Of a DNA stretch of 64,000 bases, positions 24,743 through 33,874 are shown piece by piece (position 1 is the stretch's first letter; each line of letters begins with the position of its first letter). The position numbers were made by a program, and so were the translations under genes. Under the pieces are notes generated by a model. It was not told the origin of the DNA, did not search any database, and saw only the letters and a program-made list of their open reading frames with translations. This stretch comes from Polyangia bacterium (GTDB lineage Bacteria; Myxococcota_A; Polyangia; Nannocystales; Nannocystaceae), in NCBI GenBank assembly GCA_030429545.1, contig JAUIFF010000013.1, positions 62,001 to 126,000 of the forward strand, read 5' to 3'.

Positions 24743-26650
24743 CTAGAGCTCGATACCGGGGGGGCCTCCAAATTCGTGGAGGGCATCACCGGTTGGCAAC
24801 TCGATGCCCGCAGCCAGGAGTTCGGCTGTACTGACGACCGGGAGTTGGGGGTGTAACCCGCGGGTGAGGTGGGCGAATGCCGGGCGTGTGCGTGGCGTGG
24901 TCAGGACAATCGCGTGTGGCCCCTGGATGTCGCCACGTTGTTCTGTGAGGTGTGCGTGCCAGCGGGCCCGTTCGCCCGGCGTGAGGGTGAGGCGTAGCCC
25001 GGCGACACCTCGGACCGTACAGTCGCCGAGATACTCGCTCACCAGGGGCGAGGGCCGCAGCCACCGCAGATTTTCTGGCCGGCTCACAAGCTCGCGAACC
25101 CAAATCCCGGCGGTGGCCAACCGCGTGATCTCGAGCCAGCGACCGCGCTCGTTGGCATCGGCAAATCGGCGGTCACACGCGACGACCTCGAGCAGCACCG
25201 GCATCGGTAGGATCGCCAGGCGTTCTTGTAAAAACCCACGCATCAACTCGAGGAGATCGACAACCGACACCCGGGTGAGGGCTTCACGCACGGTCGCCGG
25301 CGTTTGCACCCGCGCCTGCTCGAGCATGTGGTCGACGGTTTGCAGGTCGAGAAAACAGGTCGCCTGGGACATGATGGCGCGGTAGCTCGCCACTAAAATT
25401 GTTGATACATCGATCTCGGCCTCGACCGTGTCGAGCAGGACTCGCCGGCCGTAGGTCACCCGCAGCGATCCGGGGGCGCTACGGTGCTCGGTCAGCATGC
25501 GAAACCGTGGCATTTCAAGCCCCAGGGTGGCGCTACAGCGATCGCGCAGGGCCTCGAACACCCGTGGCCCGTCGAGTTCGGCCGCGATGCCCGAGCCCAC
25601 GCGAATGTACACGTCGTCGGGAAGTTGTTCGCCCACAGGCGCGGCCCGTTGGCTACGTCGGAGGTTAAACCACAGGGCCGCCACGATCAGTCCGCCGGCG
25701 GTTGCTGAAAATGCGACCCGCGGCATCCCGGGGACCAGTGCGAGGCCAAACAGCAACACTGCGGGAATCACCAGCATGGCCGGGTCAAACCACGGCGGCA
25801 CACTGCGCCTGTGCGTGCGTTGGTTGCGATCGACACGGGCGACCAACACCCCGGCAGCGAGGCTGATAAAAAGCGCCGGGAGCTGGGCCAGCAGACCATC
25901 GCCAATCGCCAGCCGGCCGTAGAAGTCGAGTACTTCGGCGACCGACCCTTCGCCGCGGCGAAGCCCCATGGCCAGGCCGCCCATGATGTTGACGACAATG
26001 ATAAACAGTCCGACGATCGCGTCGCCCTTGACAAACCGGACCGCACCATCCATCGCGCCGTAGAAATTTGACTGTTCAACGAGTCGTTCCCGGCGTTGTG
26101 CGGCCTGTCGCGGGGTCAGGGCGCCGGAGCGCAGGTCCGCGTCGATTGCCCCCTGATGGCCTGGCAGGGCATCCAGGGCAAATCGAGCCGCGACTTCGGC
26201 CACGCGTTCGCTGCCGCGGGCGATCACCAGGTATTGCACGCCCGTAATGATGGCAAACATCACTACGCCGACGATCAGCTCGTTGCGAACCACCAAAGTT
26301 GCAAATGCATCGATCACGCGACCGGCATCGCCCTGGCTCAAGATCAGCCGGGTGGTTTGGATGTTGAGGGCCAGGCGAAACAGGGTGGTGACAAGCAACA
26401 GGGTGGGGAAGTCGATAAACTCGACACTGCGGCGGACCCCGACGCTGATCACCAGCAACAAGATGGCACCGGCCAAACTCAGCGACAGCAGCAGGTCGAC
26501 GATTGCCGTGGGTAGCGGTACCAGCATGCAGGCGAGTACACACACCACTGCGAGTGCCGGCACGTAGCTCGGGAGGGCTGCCCCGAGGCGCCGGAGTGCA
26601 TGTACAAGTGGTAGTCGATGCTCCTGGGTGTTGCCCGACACAAGTGGCAC
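24743..26650 (-). CDS. FHIPEP (FlhA/SctV) family export-gate protein, isolated
   Basis: 635 residues, slightly shorter than FlhA/SctV (about 680-700). The N-terminal half has about eight hydrophobic helices. It carries the FHIPEP signature FPTLLLVTTLFRLALNIQTTR and the conserved cytoplasmic loop (RFALDALPGHQGAIDADL, RERLVEQSNFYGAMDGA, FVKGDAIVGL). The C-terminal cytosolic domain includes LPDDVYIRVGSGIAAEL and DLLELMRGFLQERLA, so it is complete. Such proteins form the substrate-sorting nonameric ring of flagellar or type III secretion. No other export gene is seen in 64 kb, and the neighbours are MCE lipid transport and tryptophan genes. The start is GTG. Palindromes are at 26300 and 26597. 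Confidence 0.9.
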   Translation of the reverse strand: MPLVSGNTQEHRLPLVHALRRLGAALPSYVPALAVVCVLACMLVPLPTAIVDLLLSLSLAGAILLLVISVGVRRSVEFIDFPTLLLVTTLFRLALNIQTTRLILSQGDAGRVIDAFATLVVRNELIVGVVMFAIITGVQYLVIARGSERVAEVAARFALDALPGHQGAIDADLRSGALTPRQAAQRRERLVEQSNFYGAMDGAVRFVKGDAIVGLFIIVVNIMGGLAMGLRRGEGSVAEVLDFYGRLAIGDGLLAQLPALFISLAAGVLVARVDRNQRTHRRSVPPWFDPAMLVIPAVLLFGLALVPGMPRVAFSATAGGLIVAALWFNLRRSQRAAPVGEQLPDDVYIRVGSGIAAELDGPRVFEALRDRCSATLGLEMPRFRMLTEHRSAPGSLRVTYGRRVLLDTVEAEIDVSTILVASYRAIMSQATCFLDLQTVDHMLEQARVQTPATVREALTRVSVVDLLELMRGFLQERLAILPMPVLLEVVACDRRFADANERGRWLEITRLATAGIWVRELVSRPENLRWLRPSPLVSEYLGDCTVRGVAGLRLTLTPGERARWHAHLTEQRGDIQGPHAIVLTTPRTRPAFAHLTRGLHPQLPVVSTAELLAAGIELPTGDALHEFGGPPGIEL

Positions 26651-26771
26651 CGTAGCAGCCTGCGCACATGCACGCGAATTCTCGCCGCCGATCGGTCGAT
26701 TCGCGTAAACCGGGCCAAACCGGCGCTAAACGGAGGCTTTTAAGCTCAGTCCGGTTGTCGGTGGACCGAGC

Positions 26772-27800
26772 TCACCACTCCGACCAGTCGCGCTTGGGTT
26801 GGTTGGTTTTCTCGGCGACAGCCTCCGCGGCGTCGAGGCTCATGCCCGCGACGGTGGAGCGGATACCCTCAACTTGGAAGAAGTTGCGGATGTCCGATTC
26901 GGTAATCCGGTTGAGGCGCTGCAACATGGCCGTTGTCTGGCGAACCGAGCGAATCGTCGATTTATCGATCTCCTCGTAGTCCTTCACCAGCTCGCGCACA
27001 TCTTTGAGGGCCTCGAGTGCGGATTGCATATCCCTGTCGAGATCGCTTGTACGTGCAAGTGCGGTGTCGAGTTTGGCATGGGCCGCATCGAGTTTGCGGT
27101 CGAGCTCCATCAGCCGTGGCAACAGGGTGTTTTCGGCGTTGGCGAGCGACTTGTCGAAGGAGGTCAGGCTGACCTTGACCCGCTGCTCGAGCATCCACAG
27201 GGCTGCGCCCTCGGCTTTTTCCTGCAGCCACGGAAAGTTTTCCTCGCCCCACGCGTTGACCCGGTCGATGACTTCATCGACCTTACCGACCTTGTCGTCG
27301 AGATCGACTTTTTGGTCGAGTGGAGCGAGAGAACGCAGGAAATAGTTGGCGGTTTGCAGCGAGTTGATCGCTCCGGGGACAAGCGATGGTCCGTCGTCCT
27401 GGGCGACCTCAAAGCTGCGCAGCATGTCGGGCACGTCGTAGCTAATGTGGGCCTCGGGAATCTTGGCACCGTGGGCCAGTGGCTCGTTGGCGGCTCCGCT
27501 AAACAACACGATGTGATGGGGCCCAAACGCGTTGTTGGGGTCGATCCAGGCGCTGGCGTCGGCATACAAAGGTGTACCTGCATCGACCCGGATGCCAATG
27601 TTGGCATCGTGCGCGCCGTCGAGGCGGATCGAGACAACCTCACCGACGACGATGCCAGCCATGCGGACTTCGTCGCCGACCATCAGCCCGGCGTTTTGCT
27701 CGAACACGATGTGATGGGTCGGTCCACCCCACGCACCACAGCCGCCGGCGAGGCTCGCCAGCAGACCGGTAGTACACACGAGGTTGCGAAGTTTTTGCAT
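26772..27800 (-). CDS. MCE/MlaD-family lipoprotein
   Basis: The signal peptide ends in LAGGC, so this is a lipid-anchored MCE protein. One MCE/MlaD domain spans about residues 30-105 (FEQNAGLMVGDEVRMAGIVVGEV). A long coiled-coil or helical region follows up to about residue 320, including SLANAENTLLPRLMELDRKLDAAHAKL. In actinobacterial Mce and E. coli Mla/Pqi systems such proteins form hexamers that shuttle lipids between the membranes; a lipoprotein member resembles LprK/MceE. The ATG at 27800 has GGAG upstream. It lies 18 nt after the other MCE gene, in the mla operon. The palindrome at 27796-27805 spans the start codon. Confidence 0.85.
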   Translation of the reverse strand: MQKLRNLVCTTGLLASLAGGCGAWGGPTHHIVFEQNAGLMVGDEVRMAGIVVGEVVSIRLDGAHDANIGIRVDAGTPLYADASAWIDPNNAFGPHHIVLFSGAANEPLAHGAKIPEAHISYDVPDMLRSFEVAQDDGPSLVPGAINSLQTANYFLRSLAPLDQKVDLDDKVGKVDEVIDRVNAWGEENFPWLQEKAEGAALWMLEQRVKVSLTSFDKSLANAENTLLPRLMELDRKLDAAHAKLDTALARTSDLDRDMQSALEALKDVRELVKDYEEIDKSTIRSVRQTTAMLQRLNRITESDIRNFFQVEGIRSTVAGMSLDAAEAVAEKTNQPKRDWSEW

Positions 27801-27818
27801 CTGCAAGTTTACTCCGGG

Positions 27819-28901
27819 TTACTTGCCCTGTTTTTGCAGGTCTTGGACCTTCTTTTTGAACTTCTTGTCTTCCTTGCCAAACATCCGCACGCGCACGCCC
27901 TCGACCTGCAAGAACTGGCGGACATAGCTCTCCTTGAGCTTGACGGCCCGTTCGGCCAGGAGTTTGAGGTTTTTGGTGAGCGGCTCTAGGTGCTTGCTGA
28001 TGCGTTTGAAGTCGGCCGTGAGGTCCTTGCCATCCTTGGAGATGGCTTCGACATTGGCGACGATATTCTCGACCTTTTGGCCGTCGACACGGCTGACGAG
28101 CTTGTCGGTTTTGTCGATCAGGTTGTCGAGTTTGTCGAGCATGGGCGGCAGCTTTTTCTCGACGGTAAACAGCACATTGTTGCCGCGGCGAATGATCGAA
28201 TCGAGCTCGGGGCGATTGACCAGCGCCTGGGTGCGCTCGATGATGTCGGTGAGCTCCTCACTATTTTCGGCGAGGAGTTTCGAGGCGTTGTCGGTCAGGG
28301 TTTCGGTGTTGGCCAAAATGGCGCTGAGCTTGTCGCCGATACTCGAAAACTCCTTGCGCAGGGCTTCTTTGTCCTCGGGGTTGAGGGCCTCAAACAGGTG
28401 GTTGAGGTGCTTGGCCAGCGAGACGACCAGTGGGTAGAGGTCTTCGTCGCTGTCGATCACCGGGCGCGCGAGGTCGAAAATATCGGCGACGTCGACACTT
28501 TTTTTGCCGTCGGGGAGCTGGCTACCGGGCTCCAACAACTTGGCGTCGGGATGGGTCGCCTGGCGCAGGTCCAAGAACTTTTCGCCGAGCAGGCTCTTGG
28601 GGGCGACCGAAACCTCAGCATCGTCGAGGATATCGTTGCCGCTGTGAATTTGCAGGTCGACGATCGCCATCATTTTGCGGGTTTTCTCGTCGCGGTTCAG
28701 CGTGACCGAACCGACCCGCCCAATTTCGACGCCAGCACTCTTGACAGCGTTGCCAGCTACAAGCCCGGCAGCGTTGTCGAGGCGCACGGTGTAGTGGTTG
28801 ACAGCCCGGGCTCCGATCACCCCGAGCTGCGAGGCCAGCCAAACGAGGAGGGCGAGGGAGACAACGACAAATAGACCGAGTGAGAACAGTTTTCTGTCCA
28901 T
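27819..28901 (-). CDS. mlaD: MlaD/MCE-family inner-membrane protein
   Basis: 360 residues. One N-terminal transmembrane helix (about 6-22) anchors the protein. The MCE domain follows (YTVRLDNAAGLVAGNAVKSAGVEIGRVGSV, VSVAPKSLLGEKFLDL), then a long helical tail with amphipathic heptads (LANTETLTDNASKLLAENSEELTDIIERTQ) and a basic Lys-rich C-terminus. It should form the lipid-binding ring on the MlaFE transporter. The ATG is 1 nt after the stop of the ATPase gene. A helical tail this long suggests a tunnel-like or bridging assembly, as in PqiB/LetB and Mce1, but this is inference. Confidence 0.88.
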   Translation of the reverse strand: MDRKLFSLGLFVVVSLALLVWLASQLGVIGARAVNHYTVRLDNAAGLVAGNAVKSAGVEIGRVGSVTLNRDEKTRKMMAIVDLQIHSGNDILDDAEVSVAPKSLLGEKFLDLRQATHPDAKLLEPGSQLPDGKKSVDVADIFDLARPVIDSDEDLYPLVVSLAKHLNHLFEALNPEDKEALRKEFSSIGDKLSAILANTETLTDNASKLLAENSEELTDIIERTQALVNRPELDSIIRRGNNVLFTVEKKLPPMLDKLDNLIDKTDKLVSRVDGQKVENIVANVEAISKDGKDLTADFKRISKHLEPLTKNLKLLAERAVKLKESYVRQFLQVEGVRVRMFGKEDKKFKKKVQDLQKQGK

Positions 28902-28902
28902 C

Positions 28903-29742
28903 TCATACCACCTTGATTGGGCCAGCGGTTTCGCGGGCAAAGAATTGGCGAAGACCTGGATGATTGGTCCGCATCACCTCTTCTTTGGGACCAAAGGTCA
29001 ACAGTTTGCCACGGTACAAAAGCCCCATCGTATCGGCGATTTTGAGTGCTTCGGCAGTGTCGTGGCTGATCACAACAAACGTCATCCCCAGGGTTTGGTG
29101 GAGGTGGAGGATGAGTTCGTCGAGGGTCGAAGCCATCACCGGGTCGAGGCCCGACGAGGGCTCGTCACACAGGACGATGTCGGGCTCTAGGGCGATGGCA
29201 CGGGCAAAGGCGACACGCTTACGCATGCCGCCGCTGAGTTCAGAGGGGAACTTGGGTTCGACGCCGCGCAGGCCTACGCGAGCGAGTTTGTCGGCGACGG
29301 CCTCACGGATTTTGGCTTCGCTCAACTTTGTATGCATACGCATGGGAAACGCGATGTTATCGCCCACCGTCATGTCGTCAAACAGGGCGCCGTCTTGAAA
29401 TAACATGCCGATTCGGCGACGAACCGCGAACAGCTTTGCGCGGTCGGCTGCGCGATGTGGATTGAGGGCCGCAACATCTTCGCCAAACACTTTGACCTGC
29501 CCCCGGTCCGGCTTGAGCAGGCCGACAATGCAACGCAGCAGCACCGACTTACCCGTGCCCGAAGGCCCGAGCATCACCGCGATCGAGCCCTTGCGGATTT
29601 TTAGGGAGACCCCGTCGAGCACCCGGTTGTGGCCAAACGACTTCGAAACGTCGGAAATTTCAATCGCGGTTTCAACAGCCTCCACAACCGGAGAGTGTAC
29701 CCGATGGGGTGGCAGGTTACGCGGTGGGTGTTCGGAGATCAT
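28903..29742 (-). CDS. mlaF: MlaF-type ABC transporter ATPase
   Basis: 279 residues. Walker A is GPSGTGKS (59-66), the signature motif LSGGM (169-173), Walker B with the catalytic Glu IVLCDEPSSGLDP (DE at 193-194) and the H-loop SHDTAE. The sequence LFQDGALFDDMTVGDNIAFPM is typical of MlaF/Mkl ATPases of the MCE lipid transporters. It powers phospholipid transport across the inner membrane with the two MlaE permeases next to it. The ATG at 29742 is used; an upstream extension has no homology. It is directly followed by mlaD. Confidence 0.94.
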   Translation of the reverse strand: MISEHPPRNLPPHRVHSPVVEAVETAIEISDVSKSFGHNRVLDGVSLKIRKGSIAVMLGPSGTGKSVLLRCIVGLLKPDRGQVKVFGEDVAALNPHRAADRAKLFAVRRRIGMLFQDGALFDDMTVGDNIAFPMRMHTKLSEAKIREAVADKLARVGLRGVEPKFPSELSGGMRKRVAFARAIALEPDIVLCDEPSSGLDPVMASTLDELILHLHQTLGMTFVVISHDTAEALKIADTMGLLYRGKLLTFGPKEEVMRTNHPGLRQFFARETAGPIKVV

Positions 29743-29842
29743 AGGACGAGTTCGGGTGTCGTTGCTGCGGGCGGATATTTTTGTTGATGTTGCAAGGGTT
29801 TGGTTGAGAAGTTCGCAGGATCCGCCGGACAGGTTCGTAAGG

Positions 29843-30616
29843 TCAGGTATAGAGAAGTGCCGAGAGCAGCATGTTGGCAACAATACAGACCACCGAGGCG
29901 TGGACGATCGCGCGGTTCGTCGCCACCCCAACGCCCTCGGCCCCGTCGCGTTTGCTGGCCCGAAACCCGTGGAAACAGGCGATCACGGCAACCAGCCAGC
30001 CAAACACCAGGCCCTTGAGGAGGCCGGCTGCGAGGTCAGTCCAGGTGGTGAGGGCCGCGACCTGGTCCATAAAGGTGCCGCTATTGAGCCCGAGTTGGTA
30101 GACGGCCGTGGCCCAACTCGCGCCCAAACCGATCACAATGGCAAAGCCGCACAAAAGTGGGACCATCAGGGTGACCGCCCACATCCGCGGCGCCACCAGG
30201 TAGCGCATGGGGTCAAGGCCCATGACTTCGAGCGCCTCGACCTGCTCGGATATTTGCATATTCGCCAGGCTCGCGGCCAGGTTGGCACCTACCCGGGCGC
30301 CGACGATGATCCCGGACATCACCGGGTAGAGCTCGCGGATGCCCCCGATGCCGACGAACGTGCCCAAAAGGTCATGTCCACCGAACCGGATAAACGCTGC
30401 GTAGCCCTGGACCGACAGGCCCATGCCGGCAAACACAATCAGCAAAATCACCAGGACAACACTGCCCACGCCGGCATCGACCGCATGGTGGACAAACTGT
30501 TTGCGGGGGGGAACGTGGAACAACATCGCCGCCATCGAGCGACGGAAAAACGTGATGAATTCAATGGCTAGGGTAATCAGCCGCTCGATCTTGAGTGCGA
30601 AAGATTCCTGCGCCAC
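29843..30616 (-). CDS. mlaE: MlaE-family permease (first downstream copy)
   Basis: 257 residues with about five to six hydrophobic helices and the MlaE (DUF140) core: FVGIGGIRELYPVMSGIIVGARVGANLAASLANM and the EALEVMGLDPMRYLVAPR loop that contacts the ATPase. It shares the permease role with the adjacent MlaE paralogue, which starts upstream and ends 3 nt before this GTG start. Two different MlaE proteins side by side suggest a heterodimeric permease, as with actinobacterial YrbEA/YrbEB, rather than the homodimer of E. coli. Confidence 0.92.
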   Translation of the reverse strand: MAQESFALKIERLITLAIEFITFFRRSMAAMLFHVPPRKQFVHHAVDAGVGSVVLVILLIVFAGMGLSVQGYAAFIRFGGHDLLGTFVGIGGIRELYPVMSGIIVGARVGANLAASLANMQISEQVEALEVMGLDPMRYLVAPRMWAVTLMVPLLCGFAIVIGLGASWATAVYQLGLNSGTFMDQVAALTTWTDLAAGLLKGLVFGWLVAVIACFHGFRASKRDGAEGVGVATNRAIVHASVVCIVANMLLSALLYT

Positions 30617-30619
30617 AGC

Positions 30620-31378
30620 CTATAACCCCATTGCCAAGAGCATGACACTGGCGAAGTAATCGACCACCAGAATCATGACGATTGTGTACACGACGGTATT
30701 GTTGGCCGCCCGGCCAACACCGGCCGCACCACCGGATGTGTGCATCCCGAGATAACCTGCTATCAATCCGACGGCCCCACCAAACACCGCACATTTCCCC
30801 ATGCCAACATAGAGGTCGACCGCAGACACTTGACTATACAGGTTGTCCATAAAGGCGCCATGGTTGACACCTGAGACCGGGACCGCAAAAAACCACCCGC
30901 TGGCAATCCCAAGCACGGTGGTGATGACGTCGAGTAGGGGGGTAATGATCGCGCAGGCGATAAAGCCCGGGACCACGACATAGCGAACCGGGTCGACCGA
31001 CATGACGGCCAACGCATCGATTTGGCCACGCACTTTCATGGTGCCGATGCGGGCGGCGATCGACGAGCCGGCCTGGGCGGCGACCATCACAGAGGCAAGA
31101 ATCGGGCTGTACTGGCGAAATACGGCGGTTGCCAACATCGACGACAACAGGCTATCGGCCCCGAGTTCGCGAAACGCCTGCACTCCCTGCAGCGAAATCA
31201 CAGCGCCAACCGGCGAGACCGCCAGGCCCACCGGAATCAGGCAGCGCATCGCCAGCAGTTGCATCATCCGCAGGGTTTCACCACCAAACCGCGGACGCGT
31301 GAAGATACAACGAATCATGCGGACGGCGAACAACGTGATCGCGCCGATCGATTCGAGACCTTTTGCAACTACATTCAT
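30620..31378 (-). CDS. mlaE: MlaE-family permease (upstream copy)
   Basis: 252 residues. The MlaE core is visible as VFRQYSPILASVMVAAQAGSSIAARIGTM and QIDALAVMSVDPVRYVVVPG. Five or six hydrophobic helices are present, with a polar N-terminus. It is similar in plan to the next gene but clearly divergent in sequence. The ATG overlaps the stop of ogt (ATGA), and the stop lies 3 nt before the second mlaE, so these are co-transcribed. Confidence 0.9.
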   Translation of the reverse strand: MNVVAKGLESIGAITLFAVRMIRCIFTRPRFGGETLRMMQLLAMRCLIPVGLAVSPVGAVISLQGVQAFRELGADSLLSSMLATAVFRQYSPILASVMVAAQAGSSIAARIGTMKVRGQIDALAVMSVDPVRYVVVPGFIACAIITPLLDVITTVLGIASGWFFAVPVSGVNHGAFMDNLYSQVSAVDLYVGMGKCAVFGGAVGLIAGYLGMHTSGGAAGVGRAANNTVVYTIVMILVVDYFASVMLLAMGL

Positions 31379-31944
31379 AAAGTGGCGTTGGCGAACGGGG
31401 TGGCTTTGGCGGTGCCAAAAGCCCATAGGAGGCGCTGCGGTGCTTCGAGGTCGAGCAGCCAGCGCTTGGCTTTAAGGCCACCGGCAAAGCCCGTGAGTGC
31501 ACCGCTGTGGCCAATCACGCGGTGACAGGGAATCACAATAGGGAGCGGGTTTTGGGCGTTGGCCCGGCCGACCGCACGGCTGGCTTTGGGGTTGCCAAGG
31601 TCCGTCGCTTGCTGCACGTAACTTCGCGTCTGCCCGTAGGGAATCGACTGCAGGGCCGCCCACGCACGGTGTTGAAACGGTGTGCCAATCGGTCGCAGAC
31701 GGAGGTCAAAGGTCTTGCGAGAACCTCGTAGGTACTCGCGTAACTGAATTCTGGCAGGGGTAATCCGAGTCTCGGGAACCAGGCGCGCATCGTGTTGTTC
31801 CGCAAATGCGTGAAGTGGCGCGGTCCGAGCTTGCAGTCCGACATAGACAAGGGCGTCATTGCGATCGAGCGCGAGCAGCAGCGGGACAACCGGGTGGGGC
31901 ACACGGTCCACGCGCCAAGTCTCATGTCGGTCGGATATCTGCAT
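31375..31944 (-). CDS. ogt: Methylated-DNA--protein-cysteine methyltransferase
   Basis: 189 residues. It removes methyl groups from O6-methylguanine to its own Cys 140 in the motif IPCHRVI. The DNA-binding wing RAVGRANAQNPLPI and the GTPFQHRAWAALQSIPYGQTRSY helix are typical of Ogt. The N-terminal domain is shorter than in Ada. It is the first gene of a minus-strand run and overlaps the first mlaE by 4 nt, an unexpected pairing of DNA repair and lipid transport that probably only reflects co-transcription. Confidence 0.92.
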   Translation of the reverse strand: MQISDRHETWRVDRVPHPVVPLLLALDRNDALVYVGLQARTAPLHAFAEQHDARLVPETRITPARIQLREYLRGSRKTFDLRLRPIGTPFQHRAWAALQSIPYGQTRSYVQQATDLGNPKASRAVGRANAQNPLPIVIPCHRVIGHSGALTGFAGGLKAKRWLLDLEAPQRLLWAFGTAKATPFANATL

Positions 31945-32218
31945 ATGCTCCGTTACCGATCAAATGTACGATCCGGATCCGGCGAGCCACAACAAAAAAG
32001 CAACATTCGCGGCAAGCCTGTGAAGGTTGTCACCACCGTTTTGTCCGACACAGACGGCAATATCCTTCATGGAGGTGTTGCCGAAAAAGGTCGCCATCTA
32101 CGGCAGGTGCGAAGTGTTAATCGCACTTTTTGCACGATGGGCGGAGAGGTTTTTTTGACAACAGGCGATTGATTTGCGCACTCTCAAATCAACTGTGATT
32201 CGCCGTCAAGCTAGGTTT

Positions 32219-33874
32219 ATGCGCCTTTTTACTCTGCGTCTGCCCGCGCTCGCGTGGCTGTGCACGGGACTCCTCACCGCCTGCGACCAGCCCGCAGCCA
32301 TGGCGGCGACGTCCAATCCATCGACGCCAAAAGTTGCGCAGCCAAGTTCTCCTCCAGTAGCGATACCCGCCCAGGAAGATCCGCCAAAGAAAGCCGCTGG
32401 ACCGGTAATTACACAGGAATCTCGAAATGCGAGAGTTGCCGCACAAAGATATGTTCTCGGCAAGAACGGCAAACTTTTCGGCGACTATGCAAACCTCGTA
32501 TTGGCTCCGGTTGAGGTTGCCGAGAAGTCCTCCGAAAATGGCAATCAAGCGGCCGAAGATAAGTCAGCGCTCGATGCGCTTCCAGGTTCCTCGGGAGACT
32601 CTGGGGGGGATGAGCCCCCACTCATCGATGGCAATACACTGGGTTTGTTTGTGCCACTAGAGCTGCCGAAACAGGCCGAGTCCCAACCGCTTGCACACTT
32701 CTACACCGCGTTGCGGGCATTACGCGAGGGCCGGGATCCGGATAAGAAAGTTCGGATTTTAGCCTATGGAGCATCCCACACAGCAGCAGATGTCTATACC
32801 GGGTATCTCAGAGCGTACCTTCAGCATCGTTTTGGCGACGGTGGCCTGGGCCATGTGGCACTGGCGAAGACCAACAGGTGGTATCGCCTGCATGCATTTT
32901 CGCTAGACACCTCGAAGGGTTGGACGATCGAGCATGCCCAGCGTCGCAAGGCGCGTCCCGATGGGTTTTTCGGTTTGCTCGGCGCGAGTGCAATGACCAC
33001 GAGTTTGCGGGACTACAGCCAGATTTCCCCGCGAGAGGGTCGCTACGTCGAAACCTCGGGCGAGACGACCTACGACTTCATGTATTTGGCGCAACCCGGG
33101 GGCGGAGCGTTCTCCATCAAAATCGCCGACAATCAACAGGCGGTGGTGCGTACCAAAGCGAGTGCATATGCACCTGGTTTTAAGACCATCAAAGTCGCCG
33201 GCGGCCCCCATACCATCGAGGTCCGACCCACCCGCGCCAAAAATCCCAAGCAGGCAGCAAAGGCCAAGAAGTCGCGACGCAAGACGACAGGCGAGGTCCG
33301 CCTGTTTGGCGTGACCGTCGAAAATGATGAGCCGGGTGTCGTTGTAGATACACTTGGTATTGGCGGAACCCGGGCGTCCAACCACCTCAAGTGGGATGAG
33401 GCGATGTGGACAACCCTCGCCCGGCGCCGCAACCCAGACCTCTACATCCTCGCCTACGGCACCAATGAGGCCTCGGACACCGATGTGCCAATCAGCTACT
33501 ACAAAAAGACCCTGCGCAAGGTGCTCGACCGGTTTAAGCGGGCGCTGCCAGAGGCGAGTTGCCTGTTGGTCGGACCCGGTGACTACCAGCGAAAGGGCGA
33601 GGACGGGGTCTACAGTCCGGTCGAGAAAACCGTTGAAATCCGCGACGCCCAACGGGAAGTCGCCCTCGAAAAAGGTTGTGCCTACTGGGATGCGATGGCG
33701 TTTATGGGGGGTGTCGACACGATTGGCACCTGGGCCGAGGCCGAACCGGCGATGGCCCGCGGGGACCACATCCACCTCACCGGTCGCGGCTACCTGCGCA
33801 TGGGTATGGCCCTGACCGACGCGATCATGCAGGACTTTGACGCTGCCGAGCCCGCTGAACCACCGAGCCGCTAG
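32219..33874 (+). CDS. SGNH-hydrolase-like lipoprotein
   Basis: The ATG at 32219 starts a signal peptide with the lipobox LLTAC (Cys 22); a TTG at 32174 is less likely. A Pro/Ser/Ala-rich linker leads into an SGNH/GDSL-like domain. Block I has the likely nucleophile Ser in AYGASHTAADVY. A middle beta insert resembles a carbohydrate-binding module (DFMYLAQPGGGAFSIKI). Block III reads AYGTNEA, and the catalytic Asp/His pair lies in GDHIHLTGRGY. The plan parallels the SGNH protein at 35389-37272, and both have the sequence AQREVALEKGC or AQREVALAEGC. It probably acts on acyl or acetyl groups of envelope polysaccharide; the substrate is unknown. Palindromes are at 33163 and 33343. Confidence 0.82.
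   Translation: MRLFTLRLPALAWLCTGLLTACDQPAAMAATSNPSTPKVAQPSSPPVAIPAQEDPPKKAAGPVITQESRNARVAAQRYVLGKNGKLFGDYANLVLAPVEVAEKSSENGNQAAEDKSALDALPGSSGDSGGDEPPLIDGNTLGLFVPLELPKQAESQPLAHFYTALRALREGRDPDKKVRILAYGASHTAADVYTGYLRAYLQHRFGDGGLGHVALAKTNRWYRLHAFSLDTSKGWTIEHAQRRKARPDGFFGLLGASAMTTSLRDYSQISPREGRYVETSGETTYDFMYLAQPGGGAFSIKIADNQQAVVRTKASAYAPGFKTIKVAGGPHTIEVRPTRAKNPKQAAKAKKSRRKTTGEVRLFGVTVENDEPGVVVDTLGIGGTRASNHLKWDEAMWTTLARRRNPDLYILAYGTNEASDTDVPISYYKKTLRKVLDRFKRALPEASCLLVGPGDYQRKGEDGVYSPVEKTVEIRDAQREVALEKGCAYWDAMAFMGGVDTIGTWAEAEPAMARGDHIHLTGRGYLRMGMALTDAIMQDFDAAEPAEPPSR

Noticed and set aside
29330..29345. TGTATGCATACG, a palindrome in mlaF
   Set aside because: It is centred differently (GTATGCATAC) and does not fit TGYANNTRCA; it was excluded from the count.
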